From Subtercola boreus (lineage in GTDB: Bacteria > Actinomycetota > Actinomycetes > Actinomycetales > Microbacteriaceae), in assembly GCF_003399625.1 (NCBI RefSeq), contig NZ_NBXA01000023.1, positions 124,001-188,000 on the forward strand: 64,000 bases of DNA, in the 5' to 3' direction. Shown here piece by piece: positions 25,259 through 34,599 of the stretch; position 1 is the stretch's first letter, and each line of letters opens with the position of its first letter. The notes under the pieces were generated by a model. That model did no database searches. It was given only the letters and a program-made list of their open reading frames with translations, and had not been told where the DNA came from. A program made the translations under genes and the position numbers.

Positions 25259-27550
25259 ATGACCGAGGACGAATCGACCGAGACCGCCGCCGAGACCGCC
25301 GCAGACCCGACTGCCGATGCCGCCGACAGCACTGCAGAACCCGCCGCCGAGATCACCTTCGACGGCGAGCTCTACCCCGCACGCCCGGCCCGGCTCCGGC
25401 CGCGGGCGAACCTGCGGGCCAGCCGCATCCAGCGTTCGTTCTCGGATCCGCGCTCCGCCGACGCGTCGAACGTCTCGTACGTCGAGTGGCTGATCCGGCA
25501 GTCGATGCTCCGCGACGCGCAGGTGCTCTCGCGCGGGCTCTCCGGCCAGCCGAGCATGTGGCGGAACCCCTACGCGAAACCGGATGCCCGGCGAGCCATC
25601 CGCACCGCATCCGTCTGGTTCACTGCCTACCCCATCTCGCTCATCACCGAACCGGGAGTCTCCTACCTCGGCGCCCTCGGCGACGAACGGCTCTGGGCCG
25701 CCTTCGAGACCATCGGCATCTCAGCCGTGCACACCGGTCCGGTGAAGCGCGCTGGCGGCATCACGGGCTGGAGCATGACGGCCAGCGTAGACGGCCACTT
25801 CGACCGCATCTCCACCCAGATCGACCCCGCCTTCGGGTCGGAGGACGAGTTCCGCATCCTCTCGGATGTCGCCGACCAGCACGGCGGCAGCGTCATCGAC
25901 GACATCGTGCCCGGCCACACGGGCAAGGGCGCCGACTTCCGCCTCGCCGAGATGGCCTACAAGGACTACCCCGGCATCTACCACATGGTCGAGATCCCGG
26001 AGGAGAGCTGGGGCCTCCTTCCCGAGGTGCCTGCGGGCCGGGACTCGGTGAACCTCAACAAGGAGACCGAGCACCAACTCGCCGAGCAGGGCTTCATCAT
26101 CGGCGAACTGCAGCGCGTCATCTTCTACTCCCCCGGCCAGAAGGACACCAACTGGAGCGCGACGGGCCCGGTGCTCGGCGTCGACGGCATCACGCGTCGC
26201 TGGGTCTACCTGCACTACTTCAAGCAGGGCCAGCCCTCGATCAACTGGCTCGATCCCACCTTCGCCGGCATGCGTCTCGTGATCGGCGACGCCCTGCACT
26301 CCCTCGGCGACCTCGGTTCGAGCGCGCTCCGCCTCGACGCCAACGGCTTCCTCGGCGTGGAGAAGAGCGCCTCAGGCAGCCCGGCCTGGTCGGAGGGCCA
26401 CCCGCTCTCCGAGGCGGCCAACCACCTCATCGCGGGCATGGTGCGGAAGGTCGGTGGCTTCAGCTTCCAGGAGCTGAACCTCACGATCGAGGACATCCGC
26501 GACACCGGCCGCGTCGGCGCAGACCTGTCGTACGACTTCATCAACCGGCCCGCCTACCAGCACGCGCTGGCGATGGGAGACACCGAGTTCCTGCGGCTGA
26601 CCCTCCGCACCTCCCTGAGCCTCGGCGTCGAACCCGTCAGCCTCGTGCACGCCCTCCAGAACCACGACGAGCTCACCTACGAGCTGCTGCACTGGGAGAC
26701 CCTGCACCGCGCCGACCTGTATCCCTTCCGCGACGAGGAGATCACCGGCGGCCAACTCGCCGAGACCGTGCGCGCCGACCTTGTGGCGAAGCTCACAGGC
26801 GACGCCGCCGACTACAACATGGTCTTCACCACCAACGGCATCGCCTGCACCACCGCGTCGGTCATCGCCGCGACCCAGGGCCACACCACGCTGGCGTCGA
26901 TCACCGATGAGGATGTGGAGAGCATCCGTGCCGCCCACCTCTGCCTGGTGCGCTTCAACGCCTGGCAGCCCGGCGTGTTCGCCCTCTCCGCCTGGGACCT
27001 GCTCGGAATGCTGCCGGTGCCCGCCTCCGACGTGCGCGACCTGATCGCCGACGGCGACACCCGTTGGATCGAGCGCGGCGCCCACGACCTCATGAACGTC
27101 TTCCCCGAGGCCACCGCCTCGAGTTCGGGCATGCCCCGGGGCCGGTCGCTCTACGGATCACTGCCCGGGCAACTCGAGACGCCCGGCTCCTTCGCGCTGT
27201 CGGTACGGCAGATCCTCGACCTCCGCTCCTCGCACGGACTCGACATCGCCAGCCAGGTCGACATCCCGGATGTCGCCCACCCCGGCATGCTCGTCATGGT
27301 GCACCGTCTCGACGAGGGCGACGCCACGATCGAGGATCCGCGCCTGCAGATCACCGTGCTGAACTTCACCGGCGAACCGATCGAGGGCACCGTACGCTCC
27401 GACGCGCTGGTCGCCCGGCGTGCGGTGATCGATGCCACGACCCACGAGGAGACGGGGCGGGTGGATGATCTGCAGAGCTTCTCGGTGAGCCTGCCGCCCT
27501 ACGGCGGCCTGTTCCTCCTCATCGAGCCGGAGGTCGACGCCGCGTCGTGA
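25259..27550 (+). CDS. GH13 (alpha-amylase family) glycosidase or transglycosylase
   Basis: 763 residues. GH13 regions can be read in order: region [12 protein letters not shown] (about 222-232, with Gly where most members have Asn before His), region [11 protein letters not shown] (nucleophile Asp), region III FQELNL (acid/base Glu) and region [10 protein letters not shown] (transition-state Asp-His). A C-terminal beta domain ends the protein, and an acidic Ala/Thr/Glu-rich N-terminus precedes the catalytic barrel. The length and [12 protein letters not shown] segment recall trehalose synthase-like enzymes. Substrate unknown. ATG 25220 with GGAGGG is an alternative start. No signal peptide, so cytoplasmic. 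Confidence 0.82.
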   Translation: MTEDESTETAAETAADPTADAADSTAEPAAEITFDGELYPARPARLRPRANLRASRIQRSFSDPRSADASNVSYVEWLIRQSMLRDAQVLSRGLSGQPSMWRNPYAKPDARRAIRTASVWFTAYPISLITEPGVSYLGALGDERLWAAFETIGISAVHTGPVKRAGGITGWSMTASVDGHFDRISTQIDPAFGSEDEFRILSDVADQHGGSVIDDIVPGHTGKGADFRLAEMAYKDYPGIYHMVEIPEESWGLLPEVPAGRDSVNLNKETEHQLAEQGFIIGELQRVIFYSPGQKDTNWSATGPVLGVDGITRRWVYLHYFKQGQPSINWLDPTFAGMRLVIGDALHSLGDLGSSALRLDANGFLGVEKSASGSPAWSEGHPLSEAANHLIAGMVRKVGGFSFQELNLTIEDIRDTGRVGADLSYDFINRPAYQHALAMGDTEFLRLTLRTSLSLGVEPVSLVHALQNHDELTYELLHWETLHRADLYPFRDEEITGGQLAETVRADLVAKLTGDAADYNMVFTTNGIACTTASVIAATQGHTTLASITDEDVESIRAAHLCLVRFNAWQPGVFALSAWDLLGMLPVPASDVRDLIADGDTRWIERGAHDLMNVFPEATASSSGMPRGRSLYGSLPGQLETPGSFALSVRQILDLRSSHGLDIASQVDIPDVAHPGMLVMVHRLDEGDATIEDPRLQITVLNFTGEPIEGTVRSDALVARRAVIDATTHEETGRVDDLQSFSVSLPPYGGLFLLIEPEVDAAS

Positions 27551-27569
27551 GCCGCACAGGGGCAGGTCG

Positions 27570-28622
27570 TCAGAACCGGTTCGCACCCAGACGGTAGAGC
27601 CGCAGAGCCAGCGACAGCCGCACCCGGCCCTCGGCGGATCTCGCGTCGAAACCGAGCTGTTCGCTCAGCTCGGCCACCCGCGCCTGCATGGTCGAGTGAT
27701 GCACGCCCGACGCGGCGGCCGCCGCCCGGATGCTCTCGGCCCGCACGATGAGTTCGAGGTGCGGGAGGTTCCGCGGATCCTCCTGCACCAGCCGCTCGAT
27801 CGCCAGAGCGTCGGGCTGCGGCGCGGCAGAGGCCTCGGCGGCTTCGACGAGCAGCAGCACGCTTCCGAGACGGCCCGCGTCGACCACCGGCTCGGCCGGG
27901 GTCGTCAGCCGGAGCGCCAGGAGCGCCGTCTGCCACGATCGGGGCGCATCCACCGCCAGAACGGAGAGCCCGAGTCCCTGGCGGGTCGGGCTGCCGGTCG
28001 GTACTGCGGGAGCGGCTGCCGGAGGAGCTGCAGTCGCGGCCGTGCTGTCGCGCACGATCGACGCCCGCACCCGCCCGACGGGCGTGACCACCACCGCTGC
28101 GCCTCCGCCCAGGGCCGAACCGGGTTCGCCTGCAGGTGCCGCCGCCATCCGCAGCTCGCCGACGTCGACCCTCAGCCGGCGGGCGGCCGCCGCCCGCGCT
28201 TCGGGACTCTCGGCCGGATCGATCAGGATCTCCAGGTTGCGACGGGCGATGGCCACCGGGTGGGTTCGTTCGAGCGAGATCCGCAACCCGAACGAGAGCC
28301 GCTCGAGAACCATCTCATCGTTGGTGTGGGCGTCACCCGTGCGCTCGACCCACGCGAACCACCCCTCACCGATTGCGTGGGATGCCCACCGACCCGGCTC
28401 CGCACGCACGGGTCCCCGCGAACGGATGCCCGCCCCATCGACACGCATCACCGTCTCGTCGGCGGCGAACCCGACCGCGCAGCCCGTCAGAACGCTTGCC
28501 GCACGCAGCAGCGCCTCGGCCGTCGCGTGCCCCTCCACGAGGGTGTCGAAGTAGGAGATGACGCGCAGGCTCTCACTCGCCACCGGATCGAGGGCGGTGA
28601 TCCGTCCGACTAGTTCCTGCAT
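27570..28622 (-). CDS. PucR-type helix-turn-helix regulator
   Basis: 350 residues. The central region reads as a GGDEF-like/CdaR-type sensory segment. The C-terminus (HLELIVRAESIRAAAAASGVH, then HSTMQARVAELSEQLGF and LSLALRLYRLG) is the PucR HTH_30 domain. An Ala/Pro stretch with low complexity lies near the middle. ATG 28622 is selected; the frame is open to 28724 without support. No Shine-Dalgarno precedes it, but TATGCT stands 8 bases upstream, suggesting leaderless mRNA. It converges on the GH13 gene with a 19-base gap. Target genes unknown: the GH13 gene or the esterase just upstream. Confidence 0.78.
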   Translation of the reverse strand: MQELVGRITALDPVASESLRVISYFDTLVEGHATAEALLRAASVLTGCAVGFAADETVMRVDGAGIRSRGPVRAEPGRWASHAIGEGWFAWVERTGDAHTNDEMVLERLSFGLRISLERTHPVAIARRNLEILIDPAESPEARAAAARRLRVDVGELRMAAAPAGEPGSALGGGAAVVVTPVGRVRASIVRDSTAATAAPPAAAPAVPTGSPTRQGLGLSVLAVDAPRSWQTALLALRLTTPAEPVVDAGRLGSVLLLVEAAEASAAPQPDALAIERLVQEDPRNLPHLELIVRAESIRAAAAASGVHHSTMQARVAELSEQLGFDARSAEGRVRLSLALRLYRLGANRF

Positions 28623-28630
28623 GTTCTGGG

Positions 28631-28636
28631 AGCATA
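28631..28636 (-). promoter_or_regulatory. -10 element for a leaderless PucR-type gene
   Basis: TATGCT on the minus strand, 8 bases before ATG 28622, so transcription should begin at or next to the start codon. No clear -35 box. Confidence 0.5.
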
Positions 28637-28677
28637 CTCTGGGTAGAGCATCCGGAGCCTGCTCGGGGTGCAGCCGC

Positions 28678-29661
28678 TCAGGCGCCGAGGATACGCCGCA
28701 CCCAGCGGGTCCTGTTCTCGGCAATGGCGCTCGACAGTGCGGCTGTCGGCGCCATCAGCTCCGCACCGTGGAACACGCCCGGGGTCACGTGCAGCTCGCA
28801 GATGCCACCGTCGGCCCAGATCTTCGAGGCATACGCCACGTCTTCGTCACGGAAGACCTCCGCCGAGCCCACGTCGATGAACGTGGGCGGAAGCCCCGAC
28901 AGGTCTGTTGCCCGAGCCGGTGCAGCATAGATCGACACGTCATCCGTTCGGCGCCGGTCGCCGAGCAGGGCGTCCCAGCCGGTGTCGTTGCTTCCTCTGT
29001 CCCAGACGCCGATGCCCACGAACTGCCGGCTCGAGACCGTCTCGTTCCGATCATCCAGCATCGGATACATCAGCAGCGACCCGATGAGCCCCGGACCGCC
29101 CTTGTCGCGGGCCATCAGGGTGACGCCGGCCGCGATTCCGCCGCCGGCGCTTCCCCCGGCGATGATCAGACGGTCGGCGTTGAAACCGAGTTCGTCGGCA
29201 TTCTGGGCAGCCCAGACCAGCCCGGCATAGCTGTCGTCGACGAGGGCCGGATCGGGTGACTCGGGCGCCAGCCGGTATTCCACGCTCACCAGCACAGCGT
29301 CGAACTGCTCGACCCAGTCCAGCAGGGGCTCGAGTCCGGTGAAGCGGTCGCCGATGATCATTCCGCCGCCGTGCACGTTATAGATGCCCGGGCCTCCTGC
29401 GACATGATCGCTCCGACGGAAGATGCTGAGGATGATTTCGGGAGCCCCCTCCGGGCCCGGCACACTCCGCTCCTCGTGGGTCACCTCGCGCCCTGCCAGC
29501 AACTGGTCGATCGGCGGGGTGATGCCGGCCGATCGCATCGGCGCGATCATCTCCGGCGTCAGGGTGGATGGCAACTGGTCGCCGATCACGGCGAGCACCG
29601 CGGCGAGTTCCGGGTCATAGGGCGGGCGTGCGAGGTGGTGGGTTGGATCGGTGAGTGTCAT
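28678..29661 (-). CDS. Alpha/beta hydrolase of the hormone-sensitive lipase (HSL) family
   Basis: 327 residues. The oxyanion motif HGGG is at 97-100, nucleophile Ser171 in GGSAGG, the acid in IDVGSAEVFRDED and the histidine in GVFHGAE. The set and order fit HSL carboxylesterases, which cleave short acyl esters or deacylate small molecules. ATG 29661 has GGAGAC nine bases ahead. Divergent from a MarR-type reading frame, which may have controlled it. Confidence 0.85.
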   Translation of the reverse strand: MTLTDPTHHLARPPYDPELAAVLAVIGDQLPSTLTPEMIAPMRSAGITPPIDQLLAGREVTHEERSVPGPEGAPEIILSIFRRSDHVAGGPGIYNVHGGGMIIGDRFTGLEPLLDWVEQFDAVLVSVEYRLAPESPDPALVDDSYAGLVWAAQNADELGFNADRLIIAGGSAGGGIAAGVTLMARDKGGPGLIGSLLMYPMLDDRNETVSSRQFVGIGVWDRGSNDTGWDALLGDRRRTDDVSIYAAPARATDLSGLPPTFIDVGSAEVFRDEDVAYASKIWADGGICELHVTPGVFHGAELMAPTAALSSAIAENRTRWVRRILGA

Positions 29662-29693
29662 GGTGGGTCTCCCTGGCCGTGAGGCACATCGTT

Positions 29694-30152
29694 GTGCCGC
29701 CAACTCCATCCTCGCCGACCTCTCCGCCACCCGCGACCGCCACCTGTCGCCGATCCCGCGCTTCTTCCCGCCAACCGGCGGGCGGCGAGGACTGGATCCG
29801 CGAACGCGAACTCACCCACGAGCAGGCCTTCGCCCTCGGGTTTCTCGAGCAGAACCCCGGTTCCATCCAGCGCGACATCGCCGCGCTGACCCGCACCAGC
29901 GCCGCAAGCGTGTCGAGCCTTCTGCAGGGGCTCGAACGCCGAGGCCTCATCGAACGTCGCACAGAGAACGGCAACGAACGGAGCAAACGCGTCTACGCCG
30001 CGTCCGCCGGCGCCGAACTCATCGCCGGTTTCGATTCCGCAATGGAGGCCGCCGACGACACGATCCTCGCTCCGCTCAGCGCGGCAGAGCGCGCCACCCT
30101 GCACGCTCTGCTCAAGAAGGTGACCGCGGTTCTGCCGCAGCCCTCCCGCTGA
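29694..30152 (+). CDS. MarR family regulator, N-terminus doubtful
   Basis: The reliable part starts near 29800: ELTHEQAFALGFLEQNPG, RDIAALTRTSAASVSSLLQGLERRGLIERR and a closing dimer helix, a complete MarR winged helix. The preceding 40 residues are Pro/Ser/Thr-rich and unlike a MarR first helix. The +2 frame there reads SPIPRFFPPTGG, which looks more like coding sequence, so an indel in the GGC-GGG-CGGC run near 29778-29790 may have shifted the frame. GTG 29694 is one of several weak starts. It precedes a MATE gene with frameshifts, which such regulators often control. Confidence 0.5.
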   Translation: MPPTPSSPTSPPPATATCRRSRASSRQPAGGEDWIRERELTHEQAFALGFLEQNPGSIQRDIAALTRTSAASVSSLLQGLERRGLIERRTENGNERSKRVYAASAGAELIAGFDSAMEAADDTILAPLSAAERATLHALLKKVTAVLPQPSR

Positions 30153-30186
30153 ACCCAGCCCCGATCATCCAGAACCACTCTCCGCC

Positions 30187-31623
30187 GTGCCGGCGGCACC
30201 CCTTCCGACCGCCGACGCCGTCGGCACCAACCGCTGGTACCTCTCCGCGGCACCGATCGTGCGGGCTCTCGTGCACCTCTGCGTGCCGATGGCCGCCGCC
30301 ATGGTCGTCGGCGCCGTCTACAACGTCGTCAATGCGGGCTTCATCGGCTCGCTTTACGACGCCACACTGCTGGCCGCCGTCACCTTCGGAACCCCTCTCC
30401 TCGGCCTCGTCATGGCGATCGGCGGCGTCTTCGGTGTCGGCGGCGGAGCTCTCATCTCGCGGCTCCTCGGTGCGGCCGAGAGAGACTCCGCGAAGGCCGG
30501 CGGAGATCAAGCGCGTCTCGTCGTCCGCCCTCTGGGGAGCCATCGTGACGGGCGCCATCCTCGGCGGTCTCGGCCTGCTGCTGCTCGGCCCGCTCGTGTC
30601 CATTCTGGGCGCGGATGCCGCCGCGGTTCCCGCGACGAGCGCCTACGTGGCCGTCATGCTCGCCTTCGTACCGGTGCTCGCCGCCGCCTTCTGCCTCGAA
30701 CAGATCGTGCGGTCGGAAGGTGCAGCGCGCCAGGTCATGATCGGACTCATCGGGTCGACCGTCGAGAACGTTCTGTTCGACGTGTTGTTCATCCTCGTTC
30801 TGCACTGGGGCGTCGGCGGGGCCGCCCTGGCGACGGGGCTCTCGAACCTCGGAGTCGTCGTCTACTTCATCGTCTGGCTGCAGCGGACCAGCGAGAATGT
30901 CAGCCTGTCGCCTCGCTGGTTCACGCTCTCCCCCGCCGTGCTGAAGCCGGTCTTCGGCATCGGCGTGGGCGAGCTGCTGCAGTCCGCCTTCCTCATCGTC
31001 ACCTCACTGGTGCTGAACAACCTCGCCGTCGCCTACGGAGACAGTGCCCTCGCAGCGATGGGTGTGGCTGTGCGGATCGCGCAGGTGCCGGAGTTCCTCG
31101 TGATGGGCGTCACGCTCGGCGTGCTGCCGCTGCTGGCCTACTCCTACGGCAAAGGCGACCGGGTGCGGCTGATGTCCGCGCTCCGCGTCTCGGCCCTCAC
31201 GGTCGGGAGCATCACCGTGATCGCGGCCGTCGCCGTCTTCGCATTCCGCGACCAGTCTTCTCGGCCTTCGTCGCCGACCCCTCCGTGCTCGTCATCGGCG
31301 TCACCATCCTGACGGCGCAGCTCGTCGCCATGGTCGTGAACGGATTCACGGGTCTCCTGACATCACTCTTCCAGGCGACAGGGCGTTCACTGCCCGCCAT
31401 CGTCATGTCGATGGCGCCGGGGGTATTGTTCATCCCGATCGTGCTGCTCGGCAACCTCTGGTTCGGCCTGGCCGGCATCATCTGGTCGCTGACGGTCTCC
31501 GAGGGGCTCGTGTTCCTGCTCGGCATGGCCATCTGGCTGGCATCACGCCGAGCGATCGACCGGGGTCTCGCCGACGGCAGCGCCGAGCGCGCCGACCAGG
31601 TGCTGGAGCAGGCCGCCGCCTGA
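30187..31623 (+). pseudogene. MATE family multidrug exporter broken by two compensating frameshifts
   Basis: MATE sequence is read in frame 1 to about 30500 (VHLCVPMAAAMVVGAVYNVV, GGGALISRLLGAAERDS). It continues in another frame from EIKRVSSSALWGAIV to about 31250 (FGIGVGELLQSAFLIVTS), then returns to frame 1 (VFSAFVADPSVLVIG, GLAGIIWSLTVSEGL). An extra G around 30502-30503 (GGCGGAG for GGCGAG) and a missing base around 31251-31253 (GACCAG) would restore one continuous exporter of about 478 residues. Both errors are in short G or C runs, so sequencing mistakes are possible. Otherwise the gene is dead. Confidence 0.85.
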
Positions 31624-31636
31624 GGTAGCGCCCTCT

Positions 31637-32140
31637 TCAGGCGAGCACCCACGTCTCGGGATCGTTCAGATCTTCTATGCACTCGAAGCCCGCAGCAGAG
31701 AAGAGTCTCTTACTCGGATGATTCTGCGGCCTTATTCTTGCCCACACGCCGAAATCGAGGCCATACTCCACTTTCGTCCTGTCGACGATCTGGAGGGCCG
31801 CCTCGAGTGTCTGGCGGCCCAGCCCGAGACCCCGAGCTTCGCTCCGGGTGGCGATCGCGAGAATGATGATCTGCTGGCCCTCAGAATCGAAGGAGAAATG
31901 CACAGCCGACACGATCTCGCCCGCGGCATCGAGCGAGAAAACAACCGCCTCCGTGTCTGGCACAGGAAGCCTGAGCGCTCTCAGCCCCGATTGGACTTCA
32001 ATCTCCCATGGTGCGGGGTGATACCGTCCGCGATGGCTGTCGTACAGCATCGCGGGGGGATCAGCACAGACAAATCGTTTGAGCGCTTGGTTATGTTGAC
32101 GATGCCCTGACGACCACGTGAGCGGGTCAGGAAGAGGCAC
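31637..32140 (-). CDS. GNAT family acetyltransferase
   Basis: About 167 residues from GTG 32140, or up to 213 in the open frame. The acetyl-CoA loop is ARGLGLGRQTLEAAL, preceded by the strand QQIIILAIATRS. The C-terminal half has NHPSKRLFSAAGFE, the usual GNAT closing helix and strand. The N-terminal HRQHNQALKRFVCADPP and APWEIEVQ segments mark a subgroup common in actinobacteria. It overlaps the small upstream gene by 14 bases in a different frame. Substrate unknown: an antibiotic, amino acid or aminoacyl-tRNA are all possible. The start is uncertain because no good ribosome site is present. Confidence 0.7.
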   Translation of the reverse strand: MPLPDPLTWSSGHRQHNQALKRFVCADPPAMLYDSHRGRYHPAPWEIEVQSGLRALRLPVPDTEAVVFSLDAAGEIVSAVHFSFDSEGQQIIILAIATRSEARGLGLGRQTLEAALQIVDRTKVEYGLDFGVWARIRPQNHPSKRLFSAAGFECIEDLNDPETWVLA

Positions 32141-32315
32141 GATTCGCGAGCCACAACGCATGCGCCTGCTTCTCGACCGCGCTGATGCTCTTGCGGCCGA
32201 TTGTCGACCTGTATTCCTCAGCGTATTGGTCTCGTTCCGCATCGGTGAGGCCGTCGTTGCCCACCTCTTGCCTGACATTGTCGCCTGGACGAACGAGAGT
32301 GACAGAAGGGGTCAT
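32127..32315 (-). CDS. Small charged protein overlapping the GNAT gene, unknown function
   Basis: 62 residues: a short N-terminal strand (SVTLVRPGD), then a highly charged helix (LTDAERDQYAEEYRSTIG) and a C-terminal KQAHALWLA helix. It has no recognised family. Its 3' end overlaps the GNAT start by 14 bases. This layout resembles two-gene modules in which a small protein neutralises a GNAT enzyme, but the sequence is not the ribbon-helix-helix type of known TacA antitoxins. Confidence 0.5.
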   Translation of the reverse strand: MTPSVTLVRPGDNVRQEVGNDGLTDAERDQYAEEYRSTIGRKSISAVEKQAHALWLANRASS

Positions 32316-32431
32316 GGCAGCATCGTAACGCGATCCGACGCCTTCGCACGGGTTCCTGGCAAAATCAGTGGGGTTTTCTCATGAAGTCCACGAGCGCCCG
32401 ATACCTAGGAAAAATCGTGTACCAGGGGCCC

Positions 32432-32934
32432 TTAGTCGGGCAGCTCGATCTTGTCGGTCGGCGGCGCGAAGAGACGGCCGGCGAGCTTGCCCACGAGAGG
32501 CGTGGATCCGGCGCGGAACGATCGACAGGCTGGCGCACCGGTCGTACCGGAGACACCCGGCCTGCTGTGGATGATCGTGGTGAGGGTCGCCCGCGTCGTG
32601 CTCGACCGCATAGCGTCGGCTGCGATGATGAGGTCGAAACGCTGCTTCTCGCCGCTCTGGAACATCACCTCCCGCGCAGGATCTCGAGCTCGGCCGTGGC
32701 CCCGCCGCTCTCCGACGCCCGCACCGGGAAATCGGCGACCACTCTGCCGCCGGCGCCCAGGAACCGCGTGCCGACCTCGCCGGTGTTCGCCGCACGAACC
32801 GCATCCTCGAGCCCAGCGCGCCGCAGCACCCCTCGCCCCGCTCCGCGCACGTCGATGTTCTGCCCTCCGTCGCGGAACTCGGGTGCACGTGGGTCGACAG
32901 CCCGGCCTCTCTGCCAGACCGAGGTCGCCGTCAC
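32432..32934 (-). pseudogene. Remnant of a FAD-dependent monooxygenase
   Basis: The segment starting GTG 32934 (overlapping the APC stop) reads DPRAPEFRDGGQNIDVRG, ANTGEVGTRFL and GGATAELEILRG, the N-terminal part of FAD monooxygenases but without the first FAD dinucleotide motif. After a stop at 32665 the next frame gives RFDLIIAADAMRSS and LAGRLFAPPTDKIELPD, then another stop. Two pieces of one gene in different frames, with both ends missing. Confidence 0.7.
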
Positions 32935-34190
32935 TGTGGCAGTCGCCGCCGCCGCACCAGCACCACGCGGTACCCGATCCCGACCACCAGCACAGCGGCA
33001 CCCCCGAACACCGCCGGCAGCAGCAGCGTCGCCACGAGCGCGAGGCAGCCGAGCACTCCGAGCACCTGCAGAGCGCGCGGATAGCGCCGGTGAGCCGGCT
33101 GCTGCGTGAAGGCGGCGGCGTTCGCCACCACGTAGTAGAGCAGCACGCCGAAGGATGAGAATCCGATCGCGGCCCGCAGATCGACGCTCACGACCAGCAC
33201 GCAGACCACCACGGCAAGCGCGATCTCAGCATGCTGGGGCACCTGGCGTCTCGGATGCACGGCCGCGAGCCAGCGGGGCAGGTCATTGTTCCGGGCCATC
33301 GCTAGGCTCGTGCGACCGATTCCCGCGATGAGCGCGAGCAGCGCTCCCAGCGCCGCGGCAGCAGCGCCGACACGCACGAGCGGCGCGGCCCAGCTCCATC
33401 CACCCGCCACAACCACATCGGACAGCGGAGCAGTGCTCGCGGCGAGCCGCTCCGGACCGAGCACGGTCAGCACCGTCATCGCGAGCACGCCGTACACGAC
33501 GAAGGTCGCGGCCAGCGCGATGAGGATGGCGCGCGGGATCGTGCGGGCAGGATCCTTCACCTCCTCCCCCATCGTCGCGATCCGGGCATAGCCCGCGAAG
33601 GCGAAGAAGAGAAGCCCGCCGGACTGCAGGATGCCGTACCATCCGTGTTCGAAGAGGTCGGGTCGGGCATCCGGCACCGCCAGGCCTCCCCCCGTCACCG
33701 CCGACATCACGACGACAGCAAGCACCAGCAGCACGAACGCCACGATCACGCGGGTCAGTGCTGCCGTCCGTGTCACACCGAACAGATTGACCGAGGCGAG
33801 CGCCAGCACGGCGAGCACAGCGACGGGCTTCTCCCAGCCGGGCGGCGAGGCGTAGGCGGCGAACGTCAGCGCCATCGCTGCGCAGCTGGCCGTCTTGCCG
33901 ACAACGAAACTCCAGCCCGCCAGGAACCCCGGCCACGCCCCCAGTCGCTCCCGCCCGTAGATGTAGGTGCCGCCCGACGTCGGGTACTCCGCAGCGAGCT
34001 GCGCCGACGATGACGCGTTGCAGAACGCGACGATCCCGGCGATCAGCAGCCCGACGAGCAGCCCCGCTCCCGCAGCAGCCGATGCCGGAGCGAAGGCGGC
34101 GAAGACACCGGCCCCGATCATCGACCCGAGGCCGATGCTCACTGCGTCAACGGTACCGAGCCTTCTCGCGAGAGCCGAAGACGAGGTCAT
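32931..34190 (-). CDS. APC superfamily amino acid/amine permease
   Basis: 419 residues, about twelve membrane helices. The helix 1 signature SIGLGSMIGAGVF and the helix 6 region FFAFAGYARIATMGEEVKDPARTIPRAI are the two most conserved parts of the APC fold. The HPRRQVPQHAEI loop is typical of basic or aromatic amino-acid exchangers, but the substrate is not determinable. It ends by overlapping a monooxygenase remnant, so the original operon partner is lost. Confidence 0.85.
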   Translation of the reverse strand: MTSSSALARRLGTVDAVSIGLGSMIGAGVFAAFAPASAAAGAGLLVGLLIAGIVAFCNASSSAQLAAEYPTSGGTYIYGRERLGAWPGFLAGWSFVVGKTASCAAMALTFAAYASPPGWEKPVAVLAVLALASVNLFGVTRTAALTRVIVAFVLLVLAVVVMSAVTGGGLAVPDARPDLFEHGWYGILQSGGLLFFAFAGYARIATMGEEVKDPARTIPRAILIALAATFVVYGVLAMTVLTVLGPERLAASTAPLSDVVVAGGWSWAAPLVRVGAAAAALGALLALIAGIGRTSLAMARNNDLPRWLAAVHPRRQVPQHAEIALAVVVCVLVVSVDLRAAIGFSSFGVLLYYVVANAAAFTQQPAHRRYPRALQVLGVLGCLALVATLLLPAVFGGAAVLVVGIGYRVVLVRRRRLPQ

Positions 34191-34237
34191 CCCTCCACTA
34201 TCACCCGCCGAAGTGAACAGTCGGTGACGAAATTCAT

Positions 34238-34471
34238 TCAGCCGGCGATATCGGCGTCGTCAATGGCACGACCGATGTACCCGCGCAGAGTCTCATGGGC
34301 CCGCGGATCGTAGATCCCCCAGTCGATGTCGTGAGCATGTTCCGCGCACACCCCGAACAGCAGCCTCCTGCCCCGGTGGTTCACCCCGACGGCGTCGGCC
34401 AGCGGAGCCTTGCACCCCTCCTCCATGCAGAGAGTGGAGTCCGGCGGGAGATCCAGCGAATGGTGCGTCAT
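34238..34471 (-). CDS. Small Cys/His-rich protein, unknown function
   Basis: 77 residues from ATG 34471, within a longer open frame to 34564. Two potential zinc ligand pairs are visible: CMEEGC (Cys-x4-Cys) and CAEH (Cys-x2-His), separated by a basic stretch (NHRGRRLLFG). The C-terminus is acidic. GAGGAC lies about 10 bases ahead of the chosen start. No family recognised. Confidence 0.5.
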   Translation of the reverse strand: MTHHSLDLPPDSTLCMEEGCKAPLADAVGVNHRGRRLLFGVCAEHAHDIDWGIYDPRAHETLRGYIGRAIDDADIAG

Positions 34472-34599
34472 GACGACCACGTCCTCAGCAGCTCGCAGGG
34501 TCTGAGCGCGCCACATGGCCAAGTGTATGGACAACGTCGATCCAGATGTCATTTCACACAACATTGGGCCGACCTTGCCTCACATCGGAGGGTTCACGG

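Noticed and set aside
31718-32110. Plus-strand frame of 130 codons opposite the GNAT gene
   Set aside because: No domain and no ribosome site; the minus strand has a clear acetyl-CoA binding motif.
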